Shown one piece after another: positions 47,501-60,500 of a stretch of DNA of 64,000 nt. A program made the translations under genes and the position numbers. The notes beneath the pieces are model-generated. The model was not told the DNA's origin. It did not search any database and saw only the letters and a program-made list of their open reading frames with translations. Position 1 is the stretch's first letter, and the number at the start of each line of letters is the position of its first letter. The DNA is from Saxidomus purpurata (taxonomy: Eukaryota > Mollusca > Bivalvia > Venerida > Veneridae), in assembly GCA_022818135.1 (NCBI GenBank), contig JAFMSR010000002.1:21399480-21463479 (forward strand), written 5' to 3'.

Positions 47501-50500
47501 CTGGAGCTGACCAAGAACACAAAACAGATGAAATGCACACAGCTCTGATGGAAGCTTCCATGGATGGACATGTAGAAGTTGCTAGGCTCTTACTAGACAG
47601 TGGTGCACAGGTAAATTCGTCCAGTGTAACAGTAAACTCCATATTACCCTTGGGATCATTTAAATTTGTTCTTCATATACAGTTTGTTATATTCATAAAA
47701 TTCTAAAATTTTCATATTAAGTAAAGAAGGAACGTATCAGGTCCAGAAAATTTGTTCCTGATATCCAGAATTTCGCTATAACCAGACTTGCTATATACAG
47801 AGTTTACTGTATTTTGGTCTGATAAAAAAAACAACATAAACAGTCGGTAGATTTTGATAAACATAAATGTGATTTATTTTAAGATATGTTTAGGTTAGTA
47901 TATTAAATATTTGCGCACTCTAGGATCATGTTCCTAGGTTTTTTGTATTGTCTCTGTCTTCACATTGTTTGCATAGAATGCTAATACAAATTAACTTGAA
48001 TTTTCTTAAACACATATAGAATAGCAAAACTTTAAGCTAGTTCAATTAAAAATAGTAAGCCGATATTTAGTTATATAATTCAAGATGTTCAACTGATTTA
48101 AATGCAACAAAACTAAACTGGAAGGGTCATTACAGGTGAATATGCCAGCAGACAGTTTTGAGTCGCCACTTACCCTTGCGGCATGTGGTGGTCATGTGGA
48201 GCTAGCCAACTTACTGATAGAACGTGGCGCTAACCTTGAAGAAGTGAATGATGAAGGATATACACCATTGATGGAGGCTGCCAGAGAAGGACATGAGGAA
48301 ATGGTTGCCTTGCTTCTTGCACATGGTATGCTGATTTATTGTCTAAGAATTTAAAACATTAACTTTATACAGAATTTGGGACAACTCTATTGTCTCAAGA
48401 TGATTTGCAGAACCAGTTTGCAACCCTGTCTGCTGAAGGTCAAGGTCAGACTTGAGGGTCAAAAGTCATGAGACTATATTGCTGAAACCTGTTGAACGAG
48501 TTTTTGAAAGTTAGATCAAGACCTTACCTCATTGAGACAATATATATAAAGATCCAAGGTCACATTCAGTGGTCAAAAGTCATGAAATTATATCTCCACA
48601 ACGTCTTGAAAGATTTACATTAAACTTAGGTCAAATGTTCAAATTAATGATACAACATGCATCACATACGTTCCAGCTGTTCCAGCTTAAGGTCAAGGTC
48701 ACAGTTAGGGATTTAAGATCATTTGACTTAGTTTTGTGTTTGCTTTGTGAATTCTAAACAACATACATTGCACTGGTTTTCAAATGAGCATGGCACAAAT
48801 GTTAATCATATAAATATTGAGGTTAACATTAAGGAAGAAGCCATTTTTTAGTGAAGAGGCACATTGATTAGGGTATTTTAATCATGTTCAGTGATGTTTC
48901 TAGATTTCCCACAAAAAAGTCTCAGAGATGAGCTCTTTAAGATGTGGCATTGCTTTAGTCACATCACTGAAAGTAGGCGTTGAGAGTTGTATTAGGCTTG
49001 GTCACAACCCTCAACCAACAATCATAATCTAGGGTATCCAAATTGGATACTTGCATGTTAATTAATTAACTGCACAGTCTTCACCAGATGTTTTTCCAGA
49101 AGTCAGAAAGTACATTTGGTTACGTTATATGTCGACAACTATTATTTGTGTAGAGTGCGTTGAGTAGACTTTAGGTCTGATAATTTGAACAGACACTTTC
49201 AGTGCTTTGATTGTAATTTTAGATGCTGATATCAATGCCCAGACAGAGGAAACCCAGGAGACCGCCCTCACGTTGGCATGCTGTGGAGGGTTTCTCGATG
49301 TCGCTGATTTTCTCATCACGGCAGGAGCAGACATTGAACTCGGCTGTAGTACACCATTGATGGAAGCTGCACAAGAAGGACACCTAGAACTTGTGAAATA
49401 TCTCCTGAAATATAGTATGTTAATATCATGTATACTTAACCTTTTCTAAAAGAGACTATTATCTACTATCAGTGTCTTAGACCAACTTTGACCTAGATGA
49501 TATCTTGAACTTGTGGTTCCTTTTAGTGAAGTCTTTCCGACAGATTTCTTAGGATACTTTTAATACAAAAGCAGGTTCAAGTGTTCCATGTCGTAATGTT
49601 TTTTTTCTGCTACATTCAAAACTAGAATAATTCTGCAGAGTATTAATCAAAATTTTATGTATTCAAGTAGAGTACATGATTGTATGTAGCTACATGTGCC
49701 ACTGAAGTTTTTATGTACATTATAGATGCTAATGTGAATGCCACAACGGGAACAGGTGATACTGCTTTGACATATGCATGTGAGAATGGTCATACAGATG
49801 TTGCTGATGTCCTCCTTCAACATGGTGCAGTACTGGTATGTACGGCTTTTTTTTTTTTGCCTTAATACTTGTTTTAGGAAAAAATCCTTTATTTTATAGC
49901 AAAATTCTCAAGGCCAGTAACACCATCTTTGTTTTAGTTTCATACGGCAGTATTGGTAGATTAAAACAGAAGCTGTACACATAGGAATTGAAAGTTGTAG
50001 TAGTACTGTTGGATATTTCTTAAATGAAGTACTTGCAGTATAGTCTAGTTCAAGGAAAGTAGGAAATACAAGGGTGTTCCCATAAAATGGGTCTTCTTTG
50101 GAGTCTCTCTTGTCATAGAAGAAAACTACATATGGGTTGCATAGTCAGTGTTTTGTCTGTACGTTTCAGTTTTGCAAGTCGTACTACCTGGCCGTTTAGA
50201 TATCATGTACATAGTATTTTGTTCAGAAGGTTCATTGCATTCAGTAGTAGAGTTACTGTCAACCATGAAGGTACGCAGTGTTCTAGGCAGTGTTGTTAAA
50301 TGGCCCTGAATGCCACTCACTGGGATAAATATTAATCAGAGTGGTATTTGTGCTATGTATTATATAAAGTGAAATATTTGTGATTGCAGGAGCACGAGTC
50401 TGAAGGAGGTAGAACACCGCTGATGAAGGCTGCAAGGGCTGGTCATCTGTGCACAGTACAGTTCCTTATTAGCAAAGGTACAATGTCTGACATTTTCCCA

Positions 50501-53500
50501 TGGGGATCTCCTCATGAAAGTCATAAAGAGTTGCTTCTTCTCATAATGAGTACAACATGGGACATTTTTGTAGAAAGCTTACTGCAATAAAAGTTTAAGA
50601 TATTTTGGCCTAAATCTTTTTTTACCAGTAGCAATTACAAAGATGTCACCTCCAATGGCCTATAGAATTGGAAAGAATGAGTAATGAAATTTGTTAGATA
50701 TAAAACAAACTGTCAGTGTGTAATTTTGTTTATGTAGGAGCGGATGTGAATCGTCAGACAACAACTAATGACCACACTGTATTATCACTTGCCTGTGCTG
50801 GAGGTCATCTGGCTGTAGTAGAACTTCTCCTGGCTCATGGTGGAGATCCAACTCATAAACTGAAGGTAAGCCCCAAGTGTTATTAGTCTGAATATCCAAA
50901 ACTTCGGATACTGTAAATCATGAAATATTTTAAGAGAACATTTTTTTCGCGTTTTTTTTCCCCACAAGAACACTTCTTCGGGAATTTATCATTTCACTAA
51001 TGCAAAGTTGTCCAGAAGTGATCACTGTTCTTATAACAGTTTGAACCAGCGGGATTGCTTCTTTGCGAATCAAGGTCTAGTGTATTGACCCAGGGATAAA
51101 AAAATCACAAACTTTTGTCTTACGGTGGCATCTACATATATGAACCCAATATGCTGTAGCAAAATTTAGTTGGCAACAAGCGTAGAAAGTTCAAGGTTTT
51201 TAGAAAAATGACTGTTGTGTTAAAACACATGGCAAACCTCTAATGAATGTAATTTTTACTTATTCGGCAAACTTCTTATGTAATTTTACTGCCTAAGTAA
51301 CACAAATAGCTGCATAATTAGTGTTGGCAGATTTTATAATATCAGTTAATGTATAATAGAGTGAAGTTGTAAAATACAATGGAAAGGTAGTAAATGATGA
51401 CTGTCATATTTTGACAGGATGGCTCTACCATGGTGATAGAAGCTGCTAAAGGTGGACATACAACTGTAGTGAAGTTACTGTTGGAGTATCCAAACAGGGT
51501 CCTTATGAACCATGGTCAGGAGCTGCCCCAGCTCACAGCAGCTGATCAACATCTTGTAGAGGTAACTATGTATTCAGTTTCTTAAATTGAGCTCCGCTGG
51601 TAGCAAACCAATGATTGCAGTCATTGTAGCTCCAAATCATCCTGTATTTCTTAATTTGATGTCAATCAGGGTCTGTGAGGTGGTTTAGTAAATAGATTTG
51701 AACCAGAAAAGACTTTGCAGATGCACAGGTTGATCTAGATCTGAACAGGTTGCTAAGCCAAAATTTTGTTATGTTCTGGGTTTTTTTATGTGCGGATAGA
51801 AGTCGTATGGTGGTTACTGTATTTGCTGCTGATGACTAAATGCTACTGTCTTGTTCAGCATAATGCTGTCATGTTTGTATATTGAGGATTCTGTAAAAAT
51901 AACTGTAATGAATTGTATCAAAAAACTTGTCTCATTATTTAGACTGCACTTGTTATAACTGACTCCAAGTGATTTTATTCCTCTATTCTGTTTCAGTCTC
52001 GTGTTCCTATCCATGGTCTGGCCAATATTGTTCCTCCGAGTGAGCCCGACTCTCACCCAACTAGGCCCAACAACCTCACTACAACCACTGCATGCGAGCA
52101 TGTAGAGGGGGCGTCACCAGTGAAGAGAAAGGCTCAAGATAAAGATATGAACATCCCTGCCAAGGCTAGTGACCAAATCTGGCAGAATATGCAGAAATCA
52201 TTAAAGAAGTCTACCCCTTCCAGTACAGGCAATCAACATAATATAGATGCAGCCACGAAAACAACAAAAACATCAAATTTAACGACCTCAGGTGAACTTG
52301 CAGCCCAGATTAGTGAAAATGGCGTGATATCTGACCTTTTACCCGATGATGCAATAGATCTGAAAGCCGGAGAACGTTTAGAGGCAATCATAAGTAATGT
52401 AATGGCGAAAGAATTGATAAATACAACGTCAACAAGGGAAGAACAGATTTTAAGAAAGCAACAAATTTTGGAAGAATTACAAAAAGTAGAGAGGGAATTG
52501 CAGGAAAAGGCCCATCAACAGTTGCTGATAACAGCTCAGCATCAGCAGCAACAACAACAACAGTTGCAGCAAGCATTACAATCACGACAACCTTTACATC
52601 AGGTAAATCATCGTATCAATGTATATTGTACTTTGATTGTAATCTTGCGCAGCAGTCTGCTCTCATTGGTATATATGTGATATCAACTACAGTCAATACC
52701 TAACATACACATATTTGACAGTTTGAGTTATTAATCTTTCAAAAGAATAAAGAAAATTCTTTTTTTTTCCCGCGTATTTTGCTTTTATGGCCACACAGAG
52801 CAGAATTGCTTTAAAATTTGAGTAGAAATGTGATTATACCATTTACAGTATGATATTATTTCCAAAAATTTATGATGTTTTGAAATACTACAAAGTTTCA
52901 ATAATAAAAAATACATTTGTTAATTTTCCTTTTTTAGATGTGTTGAAATGCATATCTGCATGCAGTATTTGGGCTATATTGTATATTTTGTGATATAGTA
53001 GGTGCAATTTTTAATAGTTGAGTGATTCTAAATGTATTACTGGTTTTACAGGCTTTGCAGAAACAATTGGAAGCCCAGAAGAAAAAAATTAGTGTACCTA
53101 GTCAACCTGTGATGCCAATACCCCCCACGTCAACCGACCTCCCCGAGTTGCAGATGTCCAATAACCTTGATAAACAAGCCTCCAAAACGGGTACCGCGGA
53201 AACATTGATATCTAATATTAAGCCTAATATCTCTGAAGCAACAAGTACTTCAAATTTACCACCTAGTCCAGACCAGTTGAATCCGCCCTCAGATGGAGGC
53301 ATGACTGAGAAGCAACAAAAACCAGTCAACAGTATCCAGTCAGAAAATGGTGCAAATCATAGCCAGTCTGGTAATGGGGAGGAGTCAGGAAAAGAAACTA
53401 ATGTCGGAAATGGAAACAACGTTGTAAAGATGAATGGGGGTTTAGTTAGCACTAATGGAACAGTCCAGTCACATAACGGAGGTTTGTACATCTCATATAC

Positions 53501-56500
53501 CTGTCTCTTGTACCTGTCAGTTTTGAGTATTTAAAGTTTAAATAGGAATTGAGCACAGATGTTTTTCCATAATCATTCTGATTTCCTGGCCCTGGTTTTA
53601 CAAAGTACTTACTCAGTAACATGCTCAACTTATTTCAACATTTATCTTGCATGTTTATTCCTTTAAAGAATTCAAGTTTGTCACAATTTACCCATTTATT
53701 AAATATATATACACTTGTCAGTATTTGTGAAGGAAAAGTTGGTTTATAGCATGTAATTTATGTAAGTTCTTAAAATTCTTGAATTGTACTCAAATGAATT
53801 TTTCGCTATATCTGACTTGCATTTAGTATTTTACAACACTTCTTTCAACATGTTAATTTGATTAAAAAATAGACTATCATAAAAATGGCAACAAGAAATC
53901 TCCTAATTTCTAGGGACAATTTGACTTTGAAATAACGTACTCAGCTGAGCAATTACTTAAGTATTTTCGTGAAATCTGGGCCAGCTTCTAAAAAAAATGA
54001 TTGTAATGGGTTTACTAACTTTTCTAAGCATGTGCTTGTGAAAGTAATATTTGAACTGTATAATATTTGAACTGTAAAAAGATGGAAACCATGGAATGAC
54101 TAAAATTCTTCTGGCAGGGATAGTATTTTAAGTTTGTTCAACATGAATTTACCAAACTTTACAACGGCAATAGGTTTCTGAGTCTTTGGGAGTGTTTGTA
54201 GCTTCCTGTCACAAGCAATGTTAATCAGCTATTTTTAGCTATTTAAGTTTTTTGTCAAGATATATATTTGTAAGTAGGCTTCTGTTTGAATAGTTTGTAT
54301 CACAGTGTCATTAGGTTTGACCCTGGCTGTTTTCTTGTCATTGGGGTTTTGTAGTGTTTGAGTTGGCAGATACTGGCATTCATATTAAAAAAAAGAAGAT
54401 TAAATGGTTTGGTGAGTGGATTCGGTTTACAATTACAGGTAGCCAGTCAAGTCAGGTCAGTACTCAACAACCAACAAGACCTCCTCTTCAGACTGCCAAC
54501 CAGTTGATGAACCAACTGCCTGCCATGGCTCAGAACATCCCTCTTCCCCAGCCCCCTCCATCACTAACCCCGACTCAAGCTCCGCCCAAACCACCACAGC
54601 TCACCCTCAGTCAACAACAGCAGCTAGAGCAGCAACTGCAGCAGTTACAGTTGCAGCAACATCAGCAACAGACTGTGCTCAACCAGCCTTTTGTGTTGAA
54701 TGAGAATCAGAGGCAGACGTTGCAGAATCTGATCCTTCGTCAGCAGCAAGAGGCCCAGCAACTTGCACAGCAGACCTCACTTCAGTTTCCACAACTTCAG
54801 CTAACACCTCAGCAACAGGATCATCTCTTTCAAGTAAGTTTGTTTCTTAATTATCCCACAAACTTCAAAGATAGTTTCACTTTGTATATTGTACAACAGA
54901 GTTTAATTAATTGATTGACTTTTGCCCAGTTGATCTGCAAACTATATGACATTGTACATTGTCTAGGAGAAGCTTATCTGACAATGTATAGTACTGATAA
55001 AATTGTTGAAAATGAAGTTTTCACTGTATATTTCAGGTCTTATCTCAACAGCAGTTTACACCACAGCAGTTACAGCAGGCACAGCAAGCTGTTGTCGCCC
55101 AGCAACAAGCACAGCAGCAACAGTTTGCCATTACCTCTCAACAGCAGGCTGTCGCCCAGGTACAACATCAAAATCTCCTGCAACAGGCCACTGCCCTTAA
55201 CCCTCAGTTTTCACAGGCCAATCAACTTTTGTTTAACCAGCAACAACAACAACAGTTGCTGCAGCAACAGCAGCAGGCGCAGTTGTTTCAACAGCAGTTA
55301 CAGCAGATTAAACCTCCAGTTGTTCCACAAACCCAGAAACCAGGTGTACAAAAGAAGAAAACGAAATCACTTCTGCCGTTGTCTCAGCTAAATCCTGACA
55401 CAGGGATGCTAGGTATTGAGACTGTCACTCCACCCCCGTCAACCCCATTGACACCTAATCCATCACCAGCTTCACCAGACAGTATTTCACCATTATACAC
55501 TCCTATTGATCTGGATGCGCAGACGGAGAGCAATCATGACACGGCACTGACGCTGGCCTGTGCTGGAGGTCATTCCGAGTTGGTTACTCTTCTCCTGTCC
55601 AAGGGTGCAGATATTGAACACCGGGATAAAAAAGGTAGGAAACTTATTCTTTCTTCCATCTAGTAACAAGATGTTGAAAAGTTTAGGTAGCAAAGTTGAA
55701 AGTGTTCGTGATGTTTAAAAATGATTATTCTAATGCGCTCCTTATGTAACATCATTTCCGATTGGTTATGTCATTTAAGTTTGTGACATTTAAATAATGT
55801 AAAAATGATAGCAAAATTCTAATGATAGGTAACAGTTGCATTTTAGACGTTTGTGTGTTAGAATATGGTTAACCGCTCAGTGATTTTGACATAAAATATT
55901 AGCCACAGTATATACGGTTGTTAATGGTAGCAACCAGTAGCTAACGGCACAGATTCACACAACTATCAAAATTACAAAACAGTGACACTATACTTACAAA
56001 GTGGAATAGTAATTACACATGATTTGAATTACAGGTTTTACTCCCCTTATACTGGCGGCCACAGCAGGTCACACTGATGTTGTTGAGATACTGTTAGAAC
56101 ATGGTGCTGATATAGAGGCCCAGTCGGAGAGAACGAAAGATACTCCACTTTCACTGGCATGCTCAGGTGGAAGATACGAGGCAAGATACTTCATGTATAA
56201 TCTTTTAAAGAAACATTAAGACTGTTAAACTGTTCCAGTAACACGGTTTCATTAAAGGTTAATGTTGATGATAATACTGAAAATACATAACTATTACATG
56301 TAAATTAAGGTTTAAAAAATCAAAAGTAATTTAAAAGCAGTCTTCTAAGATTGTTTATCAGCGATGCACATCTCTGCGGAATAATTATCCACTAGTATGC
56401 TGATCATCTTTATGCTAGTAAATTTTGCGCAAACATTGAAATTATTGCTCATACTTCTGACTTCGAGGAAAAGACAATGTAACAAACGCCTGTATATTTC

Positions 56501-57428
56501 AGGTTGTGGAGTTGTTGTTGTCACGAGGCGCCAACAAGGAGCATCGAAACGTGTCTGATTATACGCCCTTGAGTTTGGCGGCATCAGGAGGTTTTGTGAA
56601 TATAATCAAGCTTCTCCTTTCACATGGCGCCGAGATCAACTCGAGGTATGATACATACAAAATTTTATTTCAAGTAGTTCATTACTTTCAGATTTATTTG
56701 AGAATGTCAGAGTTGTGCTGAAAATAGTTTGAAATTAAAGTTAAAATAAAAAATCTTGATGTTTCAGCTGACAAAATTTGAAGGAATAGAATTCATACAT
56801 TACATGTACGAAAATATTTAGCGTAAAGGTTGTGTTTTTAATATAAGTTTTGCCTCTCTAGGACTGGAAGTAAACTGGGCATTTCTCCTCTGATGTTAGC
56901 AGCCATGAATGGTCATACTGCAGCAGTGAAGTTACTTCTAGATATGGGCAGTGATATTAATGCACAGGTAAGTAAAACATGCCAGGCTTTAGGTTTTGTA
57001 TAGAAGCAGCCAAGTATTAAACTTACCTCCATTGCCTAGTCTCTGGCTTGAAATATCTGAGAGCCATTGGTTCAAGCCCTGCTACTGCCCAAGTCTCTTT
57101 ATGTAGAGGAAAGGGTTCTAGTACTGATTCTTCCCAGGAACAATGGTTAGGTAAACTGCCTGCCTGTAAAATTGACTGAAATACGGGTTGAAACGTGTGC
57201 TAAATCCATACAACAACAAATATTTAGCAGTTGAGCTTGCATCTTGACTGGTTGCATCATTTTGAGCTTAAAGGTTTTCAAAGTACAATTTCGTGAAGAG
57301 TATTCACTACAGTAACTACAGTTTCTTGCAGAAACATGGAAAGGAAAGTGTAAATAGATTAAGAGACGAAGCATTCTTTATGTGGATACAAAAAATATAA
57401 AAAAACCCCCCCCTTTTATTTTTTTTTT

Positions 57429-57464
<36 letters not shown>

Positions 57465-57478
57465 CCAATAAAGGAAAA

Positions 57479-57527
<49 letters not shown>

Positions 57528-60500
57528 TTTTTTTTTTTTCCCCAGTTTAGTCGAAGCATTCTTCTATGTGTGATAAGCCTGTTAATCTGCGTGTAAAGCA
57601 AAATTTAGTGAAAATAGAAAGTACAATAAAAATTTTGTAAATATACAATCTATTTCGCTCTTCTTTAAATTATCCCCCCGGCAATACTAATATTATGTTA
57701 AATACAATAAAATGTATCTTGTTTTACAAATTACAAAAAAATGTAAAAAAAAGCAGAAAGAAATTTAAGCTCTATAAGTAAATATCTAGACTAATGCTTG
57801 CTCATGTTTTATTTTTCTAACTTTTGGTGTTTTTACATCTGTTTTAGCATGACTTTTCAATGAATATAAAAATAAAAAATATAAAAAATGAAGACAATAT
57901 CGAAACACTACCAGCACTTGCCACGTGATATGAGTACAATGAAATTTACTTTCAAGGTCGCACATGATGGTGACGAACAGTCAGCCATTACTGGTGGATA
58001 TTTGGCTTGAAGAGCAAACATAGATGGCACAGGGCAAAAGGTACATAACTTAAAGTTGACCTTTGTTCTAGACTTCTCTGAAGATGGTACATCAAAAAAG
58101 TTATATATCCCTGTCTCATACCTTTTAATCACGCTTTAGAAAGGGGCCCCTTGAAAAAAATGAAATGATTAAGGGTGATATTTTCTGCAGGTCAACAGGT
58201 CACCATGCAAGGCAAGGGACTTTCTGATGAACCTTTCTTGCTCAGCAAACATTTCAGAATTGCGTTGATCCACATAGCTTTTATGATATGGACTTTATTA
58301 CAGAAAAGTAAAAAATCTTTTTTTTTTTTTAAAAAAAAAACCCCCCATATCCGGTTTGCATACAAGTTGTTTTAGAAATAAACTTTCGAGAAGCAATAAG
58401 TCTAGCATTCAAATGTAAGGCATTAATACTTTTGCAGCTGTAGAAACGGCACCGTATTAGAAATCATGCAGTAAGCTTTTAATTGCACATGAAAAGAAAG
58501 TAAATAAAGAAAATCAATTTTACTTATGTTTAAAAATGTGTTTTAAAAGTAAAAAAAAATCAGCCCTGTTTTAAAGAAAGCCTAATGGTATACCATAGAT
58601 GTGAAAGTAAACCCTGATTACATCTTTAACACATGTCCATGTAGAAACACTTTTAGGTATTTAAAAACAGTGCCAGATAAAATGAAAAGTTTACTAGGGA
58701 CTTTCTTTTTTTCCCTTTCAAAATTTTTCCCCCCCCCCACCCTTAAGCCCCCCCCCGTTTGCATATTTGTAAGCAAGTCTAGCATTCAAATGTAAGGCAT
58801 TATCTTTTGCAGCTGTGAACCAAAAAATCATGCTTTTATTGCCTTTGTATACCATAGATGTGAAAGTAAACCCTGTTTACCCCCCCCCCCCCCCCCCCCC
58901 CCTCTTTAACACATGCCATGTAGAAACACTTTTAGTTATTAAACGTATTAAAATGTTTCCATATGAATGGGGATAACATTGAATTCAATTGGTTGTGTGA
59001 CATAGTCCCTGCTTAGTTTTATGTATTCTTTCTGCCATGATTTCAGACTGGTTTAACACCACTTATGGAAGCTGCGTCGGGTGGATACGTTGAAGTTGGA
59101 CGTGTACTGCTTGACAAAGGTGCAGATGTGAACGCTCCACCCGTCCCATCTTCACGAGACACGGCATTAACTATAGCAGCAGATAAAGGGCATTATAGAT
59201 TTGTTGAGTTGTTATTGTCAAGGCATGCGGCTGTTGATGTGAAAAACAAGAAAGGCAACTCACCATTGTGGTTAGCATGTAATGGTAGGTATAAGTATTC
59301 TAGCTATAAATTTGTTGAATAGATATGAGTTAATAAGAGCAGGAAAGCATTGCTCTCTCTAGTAATGAAAGAGTCTGTGTTACAGACAGGCTGTTAATAC
59401 CATTTTTTGTCATCAGATGTAGAGTGAAGAGAATATTTGACCTGGTGGAAAAATTGGGCTCAATTTTGAATCTTTGGTCCAAATTTGTAGTATTGTGTAA
59501 AAAAATTATGTTGAAATGAGCTGTTAAATGATATTAATGGGGTTTTTCATTTAGGCAAGAGAGCATTCGATTTAGATACTGCTTTAAGAAGGTATAATAT
59601 AGTACACAGTACAGTTACTAGATTTGACCAAACTGTTATTTACTATTTTAGGCGGGCATTTAGACGTTGTTCAGCTGTTGGTAACAGCAGGAGCTGACAT
59701 AGACAGTCAAGACAATCGTAAGGTCTCGTGTCTGATGGCCGCATTCAGGAAAGGACATATAAAGGTTGTAAAATGGATGGTCAAACACGTGAACCAATTC
59801 CCATCTGATACAGAACTGTCTAGATATATCGCTACTATTACGGATAAGGTAGGGGTTTGCAAGTGACTTCTGTCAAAATTAAAAACAGTTTCTGTTTTAA
59901 TTCTATGCCGAAAGAAAGTGCTTTGTTAAGGAGTGATTTGCATAGAAGCTTGAAAGTTTGAGTTTAGTAAAATTAAGAAACTATACAGCTCTCTTATGAA
60001 TAAATGTTTGGGTGGTCCCTGTCCCAAAAAACGTTACAAGGGACTCTAGGATATTTCCTTTCAGCTGGAAAGTCAGTAGGAGATTTTAGGTGTAGATTCT
60101 ACTGTATCAGTTTCGAATGAATTTAGTGATGGTATTGGTGAAAAGTAAAAAAGCATGAAGTTTACTTTAAAGTGTATGAAATGTAATGAATCGACATGAA
60201 ATACTTACAACTATAAGGCCATTTTTGTCATGTTTTTAAGCTGTTAGGTTTACAGAACTAAGACTTCTTTTTGAGATTTTGGATCAACCCTCTGCGATTA
60301 TGATATCCATGGGAAAGTAGCTAAATTTAGGAATATTTCAGAAAAGTGATAATCTTATGTGTAATTAATGTCTTGCAATGCATTGTTGTGCACAGGAGTT
60401 GCAAAAGAAGTGTCAGCAGTGTATGGAGATAATCGTGAGTGCAAAAGATCGTCAGGCAGCCGAGGCAAACAAGAATGCCACAGACCTGCTTGAGGAGCTA

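Larger units (their letters stand above)
56968..59046 (+). other. Intron 20 region; expected ankyrin exon absent; poor sequence quality
   Basis: No sequence for the expected ~36-residue repeat is found in any frame. The stretch contains a SINE, long A/T/C homopolymers (57395-57545, 58715-58760 and 58878-58905) and a local duplication (about 58340-58670 against 58745-58945). Read as one intron, exon 20 joins exon 21 in phase 0. Confidence 0.7.

Noticed and set aside
48326..48354. Short C-terminal extensions after ankyrin exons (for example after 48325 and 49414)
   Set aside because: These are read-through into introns past clear GTATGN donors. The next exon continues the conserved repeat in phase.
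57416..57601. Poly-Phe ORF
   Set aside because: Created by a homopolymer tract that is probably an assembly artefact.
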